DNA of 64,000 nt from Hoylesella loescheii DSM 19665 = JCM 12249 = ATCC 15930 (GTDB lineage Bacteria > Bacteroidota > Bacteroidia > Bacteroidales > Bacteroidaceae), in NCBI RefSeq assembly GCF_000378085.1, contig NZ_KB899217.1:96840-160839 (forward strand), in the 5' to 3' direction. Shown here piece by piece: positions 16,044-25,570 of this stretch (the first letter of the stretch is position 1; every line of letters begins with the position of its first letter). The notes beneath the pieces were generated by a model. The model saw nothing but the letters and a program-made list of their open reading frames with translations, was not told the origin of the DNA and did not search any database. The translations under genes and the position numbers were made by a program.

Positions 16044-19000
16044 ATGAACCTACAACAAATATACGCAGGACAACCACAAGCTGCCGCGCTCGACAAGGCC
16101 CTTGCCGATGCTGCTGTTCGCCGTATTTTCCTCCAAGGGATGGTAGCTTCTGCTGCACCTGTTTTCTTCTCGGGCATGGCACAACGCCACCCGCAAACCA
16201 TCCTTTTCGTATTGCAAGATGCCGACGAAGCTGGTTATTTCTATCAAGACTTGGTGCAACTGATGGGTCAGAACAATGTGCTTTTCTTCCCATCATCATA
16301 TAGGCGTGCCGTGAAATACGGTCAGCGCGACGCAGCTAACGAAATATTGCGCACCGAAGTGTTGGCTCGCCTTGCAGCAGAGAGGCCAACTTACGTGGTT
16401 TGCGCTCCCGATGCGCTGAGCGAATTGGTTGTTTCAAAGCAACGATTAGACGAACGAACGCTGCGACTAAGCGTTGGGCAAACCATCGATACGGTGCAAA
16501 TGGTGAAAAGCCTGCGTTCTTTCGACTTCCACGAAGTGGACTATGTGTATGAACCTGGACAATTCGCCGTACGCGGTAGCATCGTAGATATCTACTCGTA
16601 CAGTCACGAATTGCCTTTCCGTATCGACTTCTTCGGCGACGAAATCGATACTATCCGCACCTTCGATGTCGAAAATCAGCTATCGAAAGACAAACGCGAG
16701 GCCGTTGAGATTGTTCCCGAACTGGCACGCCAATCCAACGAAAAGGTGTCGTTCTTAACGCTTTTGCCCCCCGATGCCCTACTTGTGATGAAAGATTTTG
16801 GCTATGTTCGCGACACCATCGAACGTATCTACGACGAGGGTTTTGCGCATCAGGCCTTAGAAGCACAACTTGATGGCGCCACCGAAGTGGAACAACAGCA
16901 GATACGCACAGCCATGCAGAAAGAGTTGCAGCTGCTTACGGCTGGCCAATTTGCCCACGATGCTGCTACCTTTCGCCACATTTACATCGGCAGCAAACCT
17001 GCCGATGAGGTTCAAGCCACCATTACCTTTCACTTCTCGGTTCAACCCCTGTTTCACAAAAACTTCGACTTGCTGCGTCAAACGCTCGAAGACTATCAGC
17101 TACAAGGCTATCAATTGGTGCTTCTGGCCGATAGTAAGAAGCAACAAGAACGCCTTCGCGACATCCTTTCAGCCGAACAAAAGTCGGCCGCTCCACTGCA
17201 AATGGAGGTGGCAGGCGACTTCACCCTACATGCAGGATACGTGGATAACGACCTTCGCATCTGCTTCTTCACCGACCATCAGATATTCGACCGCTTTCAC
17301 AAATACAACCTCAAAAGCGACCGCGCACGTGCTGGTAAGCTGGCGTTAACGATGAAAGAACTGCAAGAAATGGAACCAGGCGACTTCATCGTGCATGTAG
17401 ACTTCGGTATTGGTAAGTTTGGCGGACTGGTTCGTGTGCCTACTGGCAACTCGTATCAAGAGATGATACGCATCGTTTACCAAAACAACGACAAGGTAGA
17501 CGTATCCATCCATTCCTTATATAAGATTTCGCGCTATCGTAAAGGTACAGCCACCGAGCAGCCAAGACTGTCGACATTAGGCACGGGAGCATGGGAACGA
17601 CTGAAAGAAAAAACCAAGAAGCGCATCAAAGACATTGCGCGCGACCTGATTAAGCTCTATGCCAAACGGCGCACCGAACGCGGATTTGCCTTCAGTCACG
17701 ATTCTTTCATGCAACACGAACTAGAAGCTAGTTTCCTTTACGACGACACCCCCGACCAGTTGAAAGCCACAACCGAGGTGAAGGCCGACATGGAACGCGC
17801 CCGCCCCATGGACCGTTTGGTGTGTGGCGACGTAGGTTTCGGCAAGACAGAGGTGGCTATACGCGCCGCGTTTAAGGCTGCATGCGACTCCAAACAAGTT
17901 GCCGTGATGGTGCCCACAACGGTTTTGGCCTTCCAACATTTCAAAACTTTCAGCAAACGACTTGAGAATCTACCCGTAAGGGTCGACTATCTGTCGCGCG
18001 CTCGTTCGGCTAAACAAACCCGACAAGTGCTCGACGACCTCGCGGCAGGTAAGATTGACATCATCATTGGCACGCACAAGCTTATCGGAAAGACCGTAAA
18101 ATGGCACGACTTGGGTTTGCTCATCATCGACGAAGAGCAAAAGTTCGGCGTGTCTACTAAGGAAAAGCTGCGCACACTTAAAACCAATGTCGACACCCTC
18201 ACCATGTCGGCCACGCCCATTCCGCGTACGTTGCAGTTTTCGTTGATGGGTGCACGCGACATGAGCGTGATGCGAACACCGCCCCCCAACCGTCATCCCA
18301 TACATACGGAGATAGCTACTTTCGACGGGGCATTCATCGCCGAGGCCATCAACTTTGAGATGAGCCGCAACGGACAGGTGTATTTCGTGAACGACCGCAT
18401 ATCAAACCTGCCCGAGTTAGCCAACATCATACGCAAGCATGTGCCTGATTGTCGCGTGGTTATAGCGCATGGACAGATGAAGCCAGAGGACTTAGAGAAT
18501 GCACTTATCGACTTCATGAACCACGAATACGACGTGTTGCTATCCACATCGATTATCGAAAACGGCATCGACATTTCTAACGCCAACACCATTATCATTA
18601 ACCACGCCCACAAAGTGGGACTAAGCGACCTCCATCAGATGCGCGGCCGTGTGGGCCGAAGCAACCGCAAGGCTTTCTGTTATTTGCTCGCACCTCCCCT
18701 ATCGGCCTTAACACCCGACGCCCGACGTCGTATGGAAGCCCTCGAAACCTTCTCCGACCTAGGCAGCGGCTTTAACATCGCCATGCAAGACCTTGACATT
18801 CGCGGTGCAGGAAACTTGCTCGGAGCCGAACAAAGTGGTTTTATGGAAGACTTGGGTTATGAAACTTACCAGAAAATTCTATCTCAAGCCGTCACCGAAC
18901 TACGTAACGACGAGTTCGCCGACCTATATGCCGAAAGCATCGAGCAGGGAGAAGAGGTGGGAGGCGACCAGTTTGTGGAAGACTGCGCACTAGAAAGCGA

Positions 19001-19448
19001 CCTCGAAATGTATTTCCCCGACAACTATGTGCCAGGAAGTAGCGAGCGCATGTTGCTTTATCGCGAGCTCGACAATATCGAGAGCGACGACGAACTAGAT
19101 GCCTATCGCAACAGGCTTATCGACCGCTTCGGTCCTGTTCCGCCACAAGGCGAAGAGCTCATGCAGGTGGTAGCCTTGCGAAGAATTGGCAAACGACTAG
19201 GTTGCGAGAAAATTATGCTGAAACAAGGGCGCATGCTCATGCAGTTTGTTAGCAATCCCAACAGTGCTTACTACCGGTCGAAGGCTTTCGACAACGTGCT
19301 TACTTACATCGCCAACAACCCGCGCCGATGCGACTTAAAGGAAATAAAAGGCCGCCGAATGATGCATGTTTCGGACGTGCCAACGGTAGGCGACGCAGTG
19401 AAAGTGTTGCGCACCATCGAAAACAAGCCTGCTCCCACAGCGAAGTAA
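16044..19448 (+). CDS. mfd: Transcription-repair coupling factor
   Basis: 1,134 residues from ATG 16044 (a TTG directly upstream was not used). The protein displaces stalled RNA polymerase and recruits UvrA. The N-terminal UvrB-like part (FVLQDADEAGYFYQD, RGSIVDIYS, RIDFFGDEIDTIRTFD) is followed by the RNA-polymerase-interaction Tudor-like domain (GDFIVHVDFGIGKFGGL) and the RecG-like motor with Walker A GDVGFGKTE, DEEQKFG, SATPIPRTL, ENGIDI and QMRGRVGRS. The C-terminal regulatory domain ends the protein. Length and order are normal for the family. Confidence 0.97.
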   Translation: MNLQQIYAGQPQAAALDKALADAAVRRIFLQGMVASAAPVFFSGMAQRHPQTILFVLQDADEAGYFYQDLVQLMGQNNVLFFPSSYRRAVKYGQRDAANEILRTEVLARLAAERPTYVVCAPDALSELVVSKQRLDERTLRLSVGQTIDTVQMVKSLRSFDFHEVDYVYEPGQFAVRGSIVDIYSYSHELPFRIDFFGDEIDTIRTFDVENQLSKDKREAVEIVPELARQSNEKVSFLTLLPPDALLVMKDFGYVRDTIERIYDEGFAHQALEAQLDGATEVEQQQIRTAMQKELQLLTAGQFAHDAATFRHIYIGSKPADEVQATITFHFSVQPLFHKNFDLLRQTLEDYQLQGYQLVLLADSKKQQERLRDILSAEQKSAAPLQMEVAGDFTLHAGYVDNDLRICFFTDHQIFDRFHKYNLKSDRARAGKLALTMKELQEMEPGDFIVHVDFGIGKFGGLVRVPTGNSYQEMIRIVYQNNDKVDVSIHSLYKISRYRKGTATEQPRLSTLGTGAWERLKEKTKKRIKDIARDLIKLYAKRRTERGFAFSHDSFMQHELEASFLYDDTPDQLKATTEVKADMERARPMDRLVCGDVGFGKTEVAIRAAFKAACDSKQVAVMVPTTVLAFQHFKTFSKRLENLPVRVDYLSRARSAKQTRQVLDDLAAGKIDIIIGTHKLIGKTVKWHDLGLLIIDEEQKFGVSTKEKLRTLKTNVDTLTMSATPIPRTLQFSLMGARDMSVMRTPPPNRHPIHTEIATFDGAFIAEAINFEMSRNGQVYFVNDRISNLPELANIIRKHVPDCRVVIAHGQMKPEDLENALIDFMNHEYDVLLSTSIIENGIDISNANTIIINHAHKVGLSDLHQMRGRVGRSNRKAFCYLLAPPLSALTPDARRRMEALETFSDLGSGFNIAMQDLDIRGAGNLLGAEQSGFMEDLGYETYQKILSQAVTELRNDEFADLYAESIEQGEEVGGDQFVEDCALESDLEMYFPDNYVPGSSERMLLYRELDNIESDDELDAYRNRLIDRFGPVPPQGEELMQVVALRRIGKRLGCEKIMLKQGRMLMQFVSNPNSAYYRSKAFDNVLTYIANNPRRCDLKEIKGRRMMHVSDVPTVGDAVKVLRTIENKPAPTAK

Positions 19449-19568
19449 GACGATGCTCATACAACATACACCTTATATATATAGGACGCGAGTGTACCAT
19501 ATCCAACCCGCTAACAACATCCATGGCGCACCTTCACTGCGCCAACAAACATAAAGAAGACAGCAATA

Positions 19569-19850
19569 ATGACAATCAATCACACCAACAACAAGCAGAA
19601 CGGCGAGTTCGTGGCCTTTGAAGGCGAAGAAAAACTGGGCTATCTCTCCTACGATTGGGTAGATGCCAACCACTTCGCCATCATGCATACTGTGGTTTCG
19701 CCCGAATATAAGGGCAAGGGCATCGGCAAAATATTGCTCGATGCAGCCGCCGATTACGCCCGTAAAAACAACAAAAAGATACAAGACGTATGTTCTTTCG
19801 TCACCGTGCAGTTCGCCAGAAGCGATAGGTACGATGACGTAAAGACATAA
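19569..19850 (+). CDS. Small GNAT-type acetyltransferase (COG2388-like)
   Basis: 93 residues. FVAFEGEEKLGYLSYDW, then MHTVVSPEYKGKGIGKILLDAAADYA and a C-terminal VCSFV segment. The motif EYKGKGIGKIL is the acetyl-CoA pyrophosphate-binding loop of the short NATD1-like family. Substrates are generally unknown. It lies 120 bases after mfd. The start ATG 19569 gives the family's usual length. Confidence 0.8.
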   Translation: MTINHTNNKQNGEFVAFEGEEKLGYLSYDWVDANHFAIMHTVVSPEYKGKGIGKILLDAAADYARKNNKKIQDVCSFVTVQFARSDRYDDVKT

Positions 19851-20019
19851 GAGAGTGTAGCCCAGGCGAGGACCTTAGCCTTTATCCTTATTTATGCCTT
19901 AGTTACAAAAAGGACTCTGCTGCTAAGTCGTGTGAATGGATCTTGGTGTTATTAAAGCTCCTTACCATGTTTTAATTTTCATTTCTTGCATTAACTTTTA
20001 TCTATGCAAGAAAGAAAAA

Positions 20020-20050
20020 CAAGCATAGCAAGGGATAAAAGCTATGCTTG
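20020..20050 (-). terminator. Hairpin terminator of the small membrane protein gene
   Basis: Perfect 10-bp stem CAAGCATAGC / GCTATGCTTG (20020-20029 with 20041-20050) with an 11-base loop. On the minus strand it is followed by TTTTTCTTTC, directly past the gene ending at 20058. Confidence 0.75.
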
Positions 20051-20057
20051 TTGAAAT

Positions 20058-20495
20058 TCATGCTCGTTCAAGCCTGTGTCGTGTATAGATGTATAAGCCT
20101 GCAACCACGCAAATTATTGAGTATACCACATAGGGAGACATCGGCAATAGACCACCTGAACACATCGTAACATAGAGCAATAGGGCTGTAACACCTACAG
20201 AAGCTATATCAAGATAGTTTCGTAACAATGTTGCATTCTGCTCTGTTTGTACAACTGAACCTATATAATTCATTTTGTAGGGATCCTTGATATACCTGCG
20301 TAGGATAGCATAAATTAAGCAGGAAACGAGAGGAAGGACAAGAATAAACTGTTGCGCGCCATAGTTGGTAACATGTCCAAGAATGTCCCAGTGCAAAATT
20401 ATAGATGATTTGTTTAGAACAATAAAAATTGCTACACCTAAGTTTGCAATTAAGAACAATATGGCTATTAAATTTAAAATCTTTGTAGTCTTCAT
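20058..20495 (-). CDS. Small membrane protein, possibly DUF1648-like
   Basis: 145 residues from MKTTKILNLIAIL; an in-frame start 19 codons upstream (20552) is possible but adds a non-hydrophobic leader. Four hydrophobic segments are visible: LIAILFLIANLGVAIFIVL, FILVLPLVSCLIYAIL, IASVGVTALLLYVTM and YVVYSIICVVAGLYIY. The sequence ILHWDILGHVTNYG after the first helix resembles the P-x-H-W/F-x-x-x-G pattern of DUF1648/SdpI-like proteins, but the match is partial. The region reads more A+T-rich than its neighbours. Function unknown. Confidence 0.55.
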   Translation of the reverse strand: MKTTKILNLIAILFLIANLGVAIFIVLNKSSIILHWDILGHVTNYGAQQFILVLPLVSCLIYAILRRYIKDPYKMNYIGSVVQTEQNATLLRNYLDIASVGVTALLLYVTMCSGGLLPMSPYVVYSIICVVAGLYIYTRHRLERA

Positions 20496-20552
20496 CTTTG
20501 ATATTCTTTTTGGGAAATGATATCCAGTGTTAACTGAATTAAGTTGGTTCAA

Positions 20553-21108
20553 TCGGGAGATCTTTTAAAGTGATGTCAAGAATACAATTAAGTGTATTTC
20601 AAGAAAAATCAATATGTTTTTACATGCAGCAGTACACTTAAATGTGGTTAAAAGTGTAAGCGTTGCGGGAGGTTGAATCAATATTTTACTCATATTTAAA
20701 ATATGTTGTTGTTCATTCCATTTCGCTTTGGGTGGAGCTATTAGTTTTTTGAAGTGGATTTATACTGTAGGATGTTCAAAACTTTCTAAATGCAAAAATC
20801 GTCTTTTTTGAGTGAAGTTGTTCTTTTTAAACGCGATTTTTAATCTTCTTTAACTGTAGCTTGTGCCTATTGGAGGGTTTAGAGCTTTTTAATGGAATTC
20901 AAAATCGTGTGCTTTTATCCGCTTAACTTGTGAATGGTGTTACTTTCACCCTTTCACGTTTTCACCTTTAAAAGCCTTTCTTTGCTACATTGATTTCTTG
21001 GTTTGCACATATGTAAGCCTGCCTATGCAAAGTTCAAAACTAGGGAAACGTATTTCTTCTTTGGGTAAAATAATGTCTGTATTGCATGCTTTATTACAAT
21101 ATTTTTCT
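20553..21108. other. A+T-rich gene-free stretch before DUF4492-cydAB
   Basis: About 550 bases with no gene I can support. One short TTTCACC run (CTTTCACCCTTTCACG, about 20944-20970) echoes the composite repeats. A -7 box TATATTTG at 21109-21116 ends it; the nearest TTG is 24 bases upstream, slightly too far. Confidence 0.5.
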
Positions 21109-21140
21109 TATATTTGCACATTGTAAACATTACAATAACA

Positions 21141-21362
21141 ATGAACAAGAGAAGCTTTTGGTATCGCACTTTCGACCTTTACTATGATGGTTTCAGAAGC
21201 ATGACACTGGGTAAGAAGTTGTGGTTGGTGATTCTCATCAAGCTCTTCATCATGTTTGCCATACTCAAAGTGTTTTTCTTCCCCAACTTCTTAAAGGCTA
21301 ATGCACCCAAGGGAGAGGAAGCCGACTACGTGTCGCGCACGCTCGATCAACGCCAAAGATAA
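21141..21362 (+). CDS. DUF4492 protein, cytochrome bd-associated
   Basis: 73 residues from MNKRSFWYRTFDLYYDGFRS. One transmembrane helix is visible (LWLVILIKLFIMFAILKVFFF), followed by FPNFLKANA and a charged tail. This is the DUF4492 family of short Bacteroidota proteins encoded just upstream of cydA. By analogy with CydX/CydS it may be a small accessory subunit of the bd oxidase; that role is inference. Its -7 box TATATTTG is at 21109-21116, so it probably leads the cyd transcript. Confidence 0.8.
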   Translation: MNKRSFWYRTFDLYYDGFRSMTLGKKLWLVILIKLFIMFAILKVFFFPNFLKANAPKGEEADYVSRTLDQRQR

Positions 21363-21472
21363 CAAGGGGCACCGCAGACACGGGAAATTGGGCATGCCAT
21401 AAACAGGCAGACGGAATACCCGAAAAAGGCGAACCACACAACAAGAGAAACAAAATAACATTAAAATAAACT

Positions 21473-23035
21473 ATGTTCAATCAACTATTTCTAGACATTT
21501 CAACGGGTACAATAGACTGGTCGCGCGCGCAATTCGCCCTCACGGCCATGTACCATTGGCTCTTTGTGCCACTAACACTTGGCCTTGCCATCATCATGGG
21601 CATCGCCGAGACCTGCTATTATCGCACGAAGAAGCAATTTTGGAAAGATGTGGCGCACTTCTGGCAGAAGCTTTTCGGCATCAACTTTGCCATGGGCGTG
21701 GCCACAGGTATTATCCTCGAGTTTCAGTTTGGCACCAATTGGAGCAACTATTCTTGGTTTGTTGGCGACATCTTTGGTGCACCCTTGGCCATCGAAGGCA
21801 TTGTGGCCTTCTTTATGGAAAGCACCTTTGTGGCCGTAATGTTCTTTGGATGGAAAAAGGTTTCGCCTGGTTTCCACCTCGCTTCAACATGGCTTACGGG
21901 TATCGGAGCCACCATTTCGGCTTGGTGGATATTAGTGGCCAACGCTTGGATGCAATATCCCGTGGGCTGCGAGTTCAACCCCGACACCATGCGCAACGAG
22001 ATGGTGAGTTTCACCGACGTTGCCCTGTCGCCCTTCGCAATAGATAAGTTCTGCCACACCGTAACCTCTTCGTGGATTGTTGGCGCTGTTTTCGTGGTGG
22101 CCGTTAGTGCCTATTATCTGCTAAAGAAGCGCGAAATGGAGCTGGCTAAGCAAAGTATGAAGATTGCCGCTAGCGTTGGGTTCGTCGCTTCGTTGCTGGC
22201 TGCAATGACGGGCGACACCTCTGCCTACCTCGTTGGTAAGGTCCAGCCAATGAAACTGGCTGCTATGGAAGCTCTCTACAAAGGTGGCGAAAGTCAAAAT
22301 CTCACGGCTGTGGCTTGGGTAAACCCCTTCGAAACGCCTAATTGCCGTGAAAGCAAAGAGCACGCGCTTTGCGTTTCCATCCCCTACGGTCTTTCGCTGT
22401 TGGCTACACACAGTCTTCACGGCTTCGTTCCTGGCGTTAACGACCTGCTTGATGGCTACGTAAAGGCCGACGGAACACGCGAACCATCGGTGAAAGAGAA
22501 GATGGTGATGGGTAAGGCGGCCGTTAACGCACTCATGGTTTACCGCAAAGCCAAAAAGGCAGGCTACGAAGCAACCGCCCAAAAGGCATTGCCTGTGATC
22601 AAGGCCAATATGAAATACTTTGGATATGGCTATGTTGACAAGGAGGAACAGGTAATACCCAACATTCCCCTTACCTTTTGGTCGTTCCGTGTAATGGTTG
22701 GCTTGGGTACGTTCTTCGTGCTTTTCTTTGCCGTTCTCACGTTCGTTTGCTACCGCAAAGATGTGTCGCGCTATCGTTGGCTACTCATTTTGGGCGTATG
22801 CACTCTGCCAATGGGCTACATTGCCTCTGAAGCAGGATGGGTTTTAGCCGAATTAGGTCGCCAGCCTTGGACCATCCAAGACATGCTACCCACATGGGTG
22901 GCCGTGAGCGATGTTAAGCCTGCCTCCATCGCAACAACCTTCTTCCTCTTCTTGGGCTTGTTCACCACGCTGCTCGTGGTTGAAATAAGCATCCTGGTTA
23001 AACAGATAAAGAAAGGTCCCGAGTACGGAAAATAA
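21473..23035 (+). CDS. cydA: Cytochrome bd ubiquinol oxidase subunit I
   Basis: 520 residues. It holds the hemes and quinol site of the bd oxidase in the inner membrane. The N-terminus has DWSRAQFALTAMYHWLFVPLTLG, with the conserved His; FGINFAMGVATGIILEFQFGTNW and AIEGIVAFFMESTFV (acidic residues of the proton path) follow. GWVLAELGRQPWTIQ near the C-terminus is the family's end signature. The Q-loop region (about residues 250-400) contains an insertion rich in Lys/Ala (KEKMVMGKAAVNALMVYRKA), as in other Bacteroidota CydA. It allows respiration at low oxygen and forms an operon with cydB. Confidence 0.96.
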   Translation: MFNQLFLDISTGTIDWSRAQFALTAMYHWLFVPLTLGLAIIMGIAETCYYRTKKQFWKDVAHFWQKLFGINFAMGVATGIILEFQFGTNWSNYSWFVGDIFGAPLAIEGIVAFFMESTFVAVMFFGWKKVSPGFHLASTWLTGIGATISAWWILVANAWMQYPVGCEFNPDTMRNEMVSFTDVALSPFAIDKFCHTVTSSWIVGAVFVVAVSAYYLLKKREMELAKQSMKIAASVGFVASLLAAMTGDTSAYLVGKVQPMKLAAMEALYKGGESQNLTAVAWVNPFETPNCRESKEHALCVSIPYGLSLLATHSLHGFVPGVNDLLDGYVKADGTREPSVKEKMVMGKAAVNALMVYRKAKKAGYEATAQKALPVIKANMKYFGYGYVDKEEQVIPNIPLTFWSFRVMVGLGTFFVLFFAVLTFVCYRKDVSRYRWLLILGVCTLPMGYIASEAGWVLAELGRQPWTIQDMLPTWVAVSDVKPASIATTFFLFLGLFTTLLVVEISILVKQIKKGPEYGK

Positions 23036-23235
23036 ACGCTAACCCCATATTCGGCCATTAAGATAAACGCTCTTTTGCCCTTGCCTGTAGCCTTTGGCGC
23101 ACACACACCGATGGGTAACGAGCTTGCAGAAAACCGGCACAGCCTGCCCCAATGCACTGCGTTTGCAAAACCTGCACTGGCGAATGGCGTGCTGAAAACC
23201 TGCAAAAGCCGAACAAAAAGAAAAGAAATAAACTC

Positions 23236-24378
23236 ATGTCATACGAATTTTTGCAACATTATTGGTGGTTCTTGGTGTCGCTCCTAGGCGCGTTGCTCGT
23301 GTTCCTGATGTTTGTTCAGGGAGCCAACACCCTAATATTCACCCTCGGCAAAACCGAGAACGAACGTCGGTTGGTGGTCAATTCCACTGGTCGAAAGTGG
23401 GAATTCACCTTCACCACATTGGTGGTGTTCGGTGGAGGCTTCTTTGCTTCGTTCCCCTTATTTTACAGCACCAGCTTCGGCGGAGCCTATTGGCTTTGGA
23501 TGATCATACTTTTCTCGTTTGTTATACAAGCCGTTAGCTACGAGTTCCAAAACAAGCTGGGCAACATGCTGGGTGCTCGCACCTTCCAAACGTTCCTCAT
23601 CATCAATGGCGTTCTTGGTCCGGTGCTCTTGGGTGGCGCAGTAGCCACGTTCTTCAATGGGTCTAACTTCATTGTAGACAAAGGCAACATCACCACCATG
23701 GCACAACCCGTTATCAGCCGTTGGGCCAATGCCAGTCATGGACTCGATGCCCTACTCGACCTCTGGAACGTGGTTCTAGGTGTGGCCGTGTTCTTCTTGG
23801 CACGCGTATTGGGCTTGCTATACATTATCAATAACGTAGCCCACGCCCCCGTAGTTACCCGTGCCCGCAAGCAATTGCGCCTTTGCACGGTGGTGTTCTT
23901 GGCTTTCTTCTTAAGCTTTTTGGTACACCTGATGTTGAAAGACGGCTATGCTTACGATCCGCAAACAGGCATCATCTCTATGCAGCCCTTAAAATATCTG
24001 CACAACCTCACCACGATGTGGTACCTCACCATCGTGCTCTTAGTGGGCGTAGCCTCACTGCTCTACGGCATTGTACGCACCCTTCGCGATGCCAACTTTA
24101 ATCGAGGCATCTGGTTTGGTGGTGTAGGTGTGGTGTTGGTAGTGTTGGTTTTGCTGCTTTGTGCAGGCTGGAACAACACGGCCTACTATCCTTCTAACAC
24201 CGACTTGCAAAGCTCGTTAACCATCGTCAACAGCTCTGGCAGCAAGTTTACGCTAACGGCCATGTCGGTAGTGTCGCTTCTTATCCCCTTCGTATTGGCC
24301 TATATCTTTGTCGCTTGGCGTGCCATCGACCGCAAGCCTCTTACCGAAGAGGAGATTATGAATGGCGAAGGCTATTAA
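23236..24378 (+). CDS. cydB: Cytochrome bd ubiquinol oxidase subunit II
   Basis: 380 residues from MSYEFLQHYWWFLVSLLG; an ORF extension 28 codons upstream is rejected because it is not hydrophobic and reads as intergenic. Multiple membrane segments with GANTLIFTLGKTENER, NKLGNMLGARTFQTFL (quinol oxidase subunit II) and WNNTAYYPSNTDLQSSLTI are typical of Bacteroidota CydB. It starts 200 bases after cydA. That gap holds no gene I can support. Confidence 0.94.
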   Translation: MSYEFLQHYWWFLVSLLGALLVFLMFVQGANTLIFTLGKTENERRLVVNSTGRKWEFTFTTLVVFGGGFFASFPLFYSTSFGGAYWLWMIILFSFVIQAVSYEFQNKLGNMLGARTFQTFLIINGVLGPVLLGGAVATFFNGSNFIVDKGNITTMAQPVISRWANASHGLDALLDLWNVVLGVAVFFLARVLGLLYIINNVAHAPVVTRARKQLRLCTVVFLAFFLSFLVHLMLKDGYAYDPQTGIISMQPLKYLHNLTTMWYLTIVLLVGVASLLYGIVRTLRDANFNRGIWFGGVGVVLVVLVLLLCAGWNNTAYYPSNTDLQSSLTIVNSSGSKFTLTAMSVVSLLIPFVLAYIFVAWRAIDRKPLTEEEIMNGEGY

Positions 24379-24389
24379 AGGAAGATGGT

Positions 24390-24720
24390 GATGTGTGAGT
24401 TTTTGAGGTTATAAGTGGGTGAGTTTATGAGGTGCAGAGGTGGTGAGTTTATAAGTTTGTGAGTTCGTGAGCTGTTGTGCTTAACAGTTAATGAGCAATG
24501 AATGCTGAAAGCTATGAGTCCAAAACTTATCAAGTTGTAAACTCAAAACATCACAAACTCATAAACTTACCACCGCAAAAACTCAACAAACTTATAAACT
24601 CACCACCTCATAAACTCAAATACTCACAAACTCACCCACTTATAAACTCACAAACTCACCACCTCAAAAACTTATAAACCCTGTACCTCACAAACTCAAC
24701 AACTAAAAACCTCACAAACT
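24390..24720. repeat. AAACTCAC low-complexity tract with inverted symmetry
   Basis: The left part (about 24390-24475) is built of GTGAGTTTATGAGGT and TTTATAAGTTTGTGAG-like units. The right part (about 24535-24720) has their reverse complements (AAACTCACAAACTCACCACC, ATAAACTCA). Units are roughly 10-11 bases long. The halves could fold into a long imperfect hairpin between cydB and the cyclophilin gene. No ORF here looks real. Confidence 0.8.
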
Positions 24721-24727
24721 TACAGAT

Positions 24728-25417
24728 ATGAAAAAAATATTGTTCGCCTTACTGCTCGCCATGTTCAACATGGTGGCCATGGCCCAAACGCAGGCCGATA
24801 CGATTCGGCATCAAGTGCTGTTCGAAACCAATATGGGTACTATCCGTGTGGTTTTGTACAACGAAACACCCAAACACCGCGACAATTTCTTACGCTTAGT
24901 GAAGTCGGGGTATTACAATGGCACCCTTTTCCATCGTGTAATCGAGAACTTTATGATACAAGGTGGCGACTCAACTTCACGTCATGCGGCCTTTGGTGAA
25001 CCTGCTGGCGGCTATGCACCAGACTACACCGTGCCTGCCGAAATTGTATTCCCGATGTATTACCACAAACGCGGAGCGTTGGCTGCTGCACGCGAAGGCG
25101 ACGATGTGAACCCCAAGTGGGAATCGTCGTCTGCCCAATTCTACATCGTTTACGGCAAGCGCATGACCGATTATCAGCTTGATGCCGTGCAAGCGAAGTT
25201 AGATTTGAAAACCAATGGCAATGTAAAGCTGACGCCCGAACAACGCGAAACCTACTTTAAAAAAGGTGGAACGCCACACCTCGACGGAACTTATACGGTG
25301 TTTGGAGAAGTAGTTGAGGGCATGGATGTGGTAGAAAAGATACAGAAAACACCCTGCGACGACAACAACAGGCCTTTCGAAGATATGAAAATTATCAAAG
25401 CTGTTGTGGTGAAGTAA
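24728..25417 (+). CDS. Cyclophilin-type peptidyl-prolyl isomerase, exported
   Basis: 229 residues. A signal peptide (KKILFALLLAMFNMVAMAQ) targets the periplasm. The cyclophilin core follows: LFETNMGTIRVVLYNE, HRDNFLRLVKSGYYNGTLFHRVIENFMIQGGD and, after an insertion of about 50 residues, SSAQFYIVYG and YTVFGEVVEGMDVVEKI. It assists folding of exported proteins by cis-trans isomerisation at proline. The insert in the middle (DYQLDAVQAKLDLK) is common in Bacteroidota members. Confidence 0.92.
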   Translation: MKKILFALLLAMFNMVAMAQTQADTIRHQVLFETNMGTIRVVLYNETPKHRDNFLRLVKSGYYNGTLFHRVIENFMIQGGDSTSRHAAFGEPAGGYAPDYTVPAEIVFPMYYHKRGALAAAREGDDVNPKWESSSAQFYIVYGKRMTDYQLDAVQAKLDLKTNGNVKLTPEQRETYFKKGGTPHLDGTYTVFGEVVEGMDVVEKIQKTPCDDNNRPFEDMKIIKAVVVK

Positions 25418-25525
25418 TTGCATACGCTCTACCATTATCCCATTGTTACTACCCCCATCCTAGGGATATTGCATTTAAAATAAGGGATGCAACTTGCCTT
25501 AAAGTGGGATATTGATATTTTAAAG

Positions 25526-25570
25526 CGGGATGTTGCAAGGTGAAATATTGCCTAGCAGCATCCCGTTTTT
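25526..25570 (+). terminator. Hairpin terminator after the cyclophilin gene
   Basis: Stem CGGGATGTTGC / GCAGCATCCCG (25526-25536 with 25555-25565, one G-T wobble) followed directly by TTTTT. It is 108 bases after the stop at 25417. Confidence 0.75.

Noticed and set aside
23152..23235. 28-codon N-terminal extension of CydB
   Set aside because: It is hydrophilic and Cys/Lys-rich, unlike any CydB N-terminus; MSYEFLQHYWW is the normal start.
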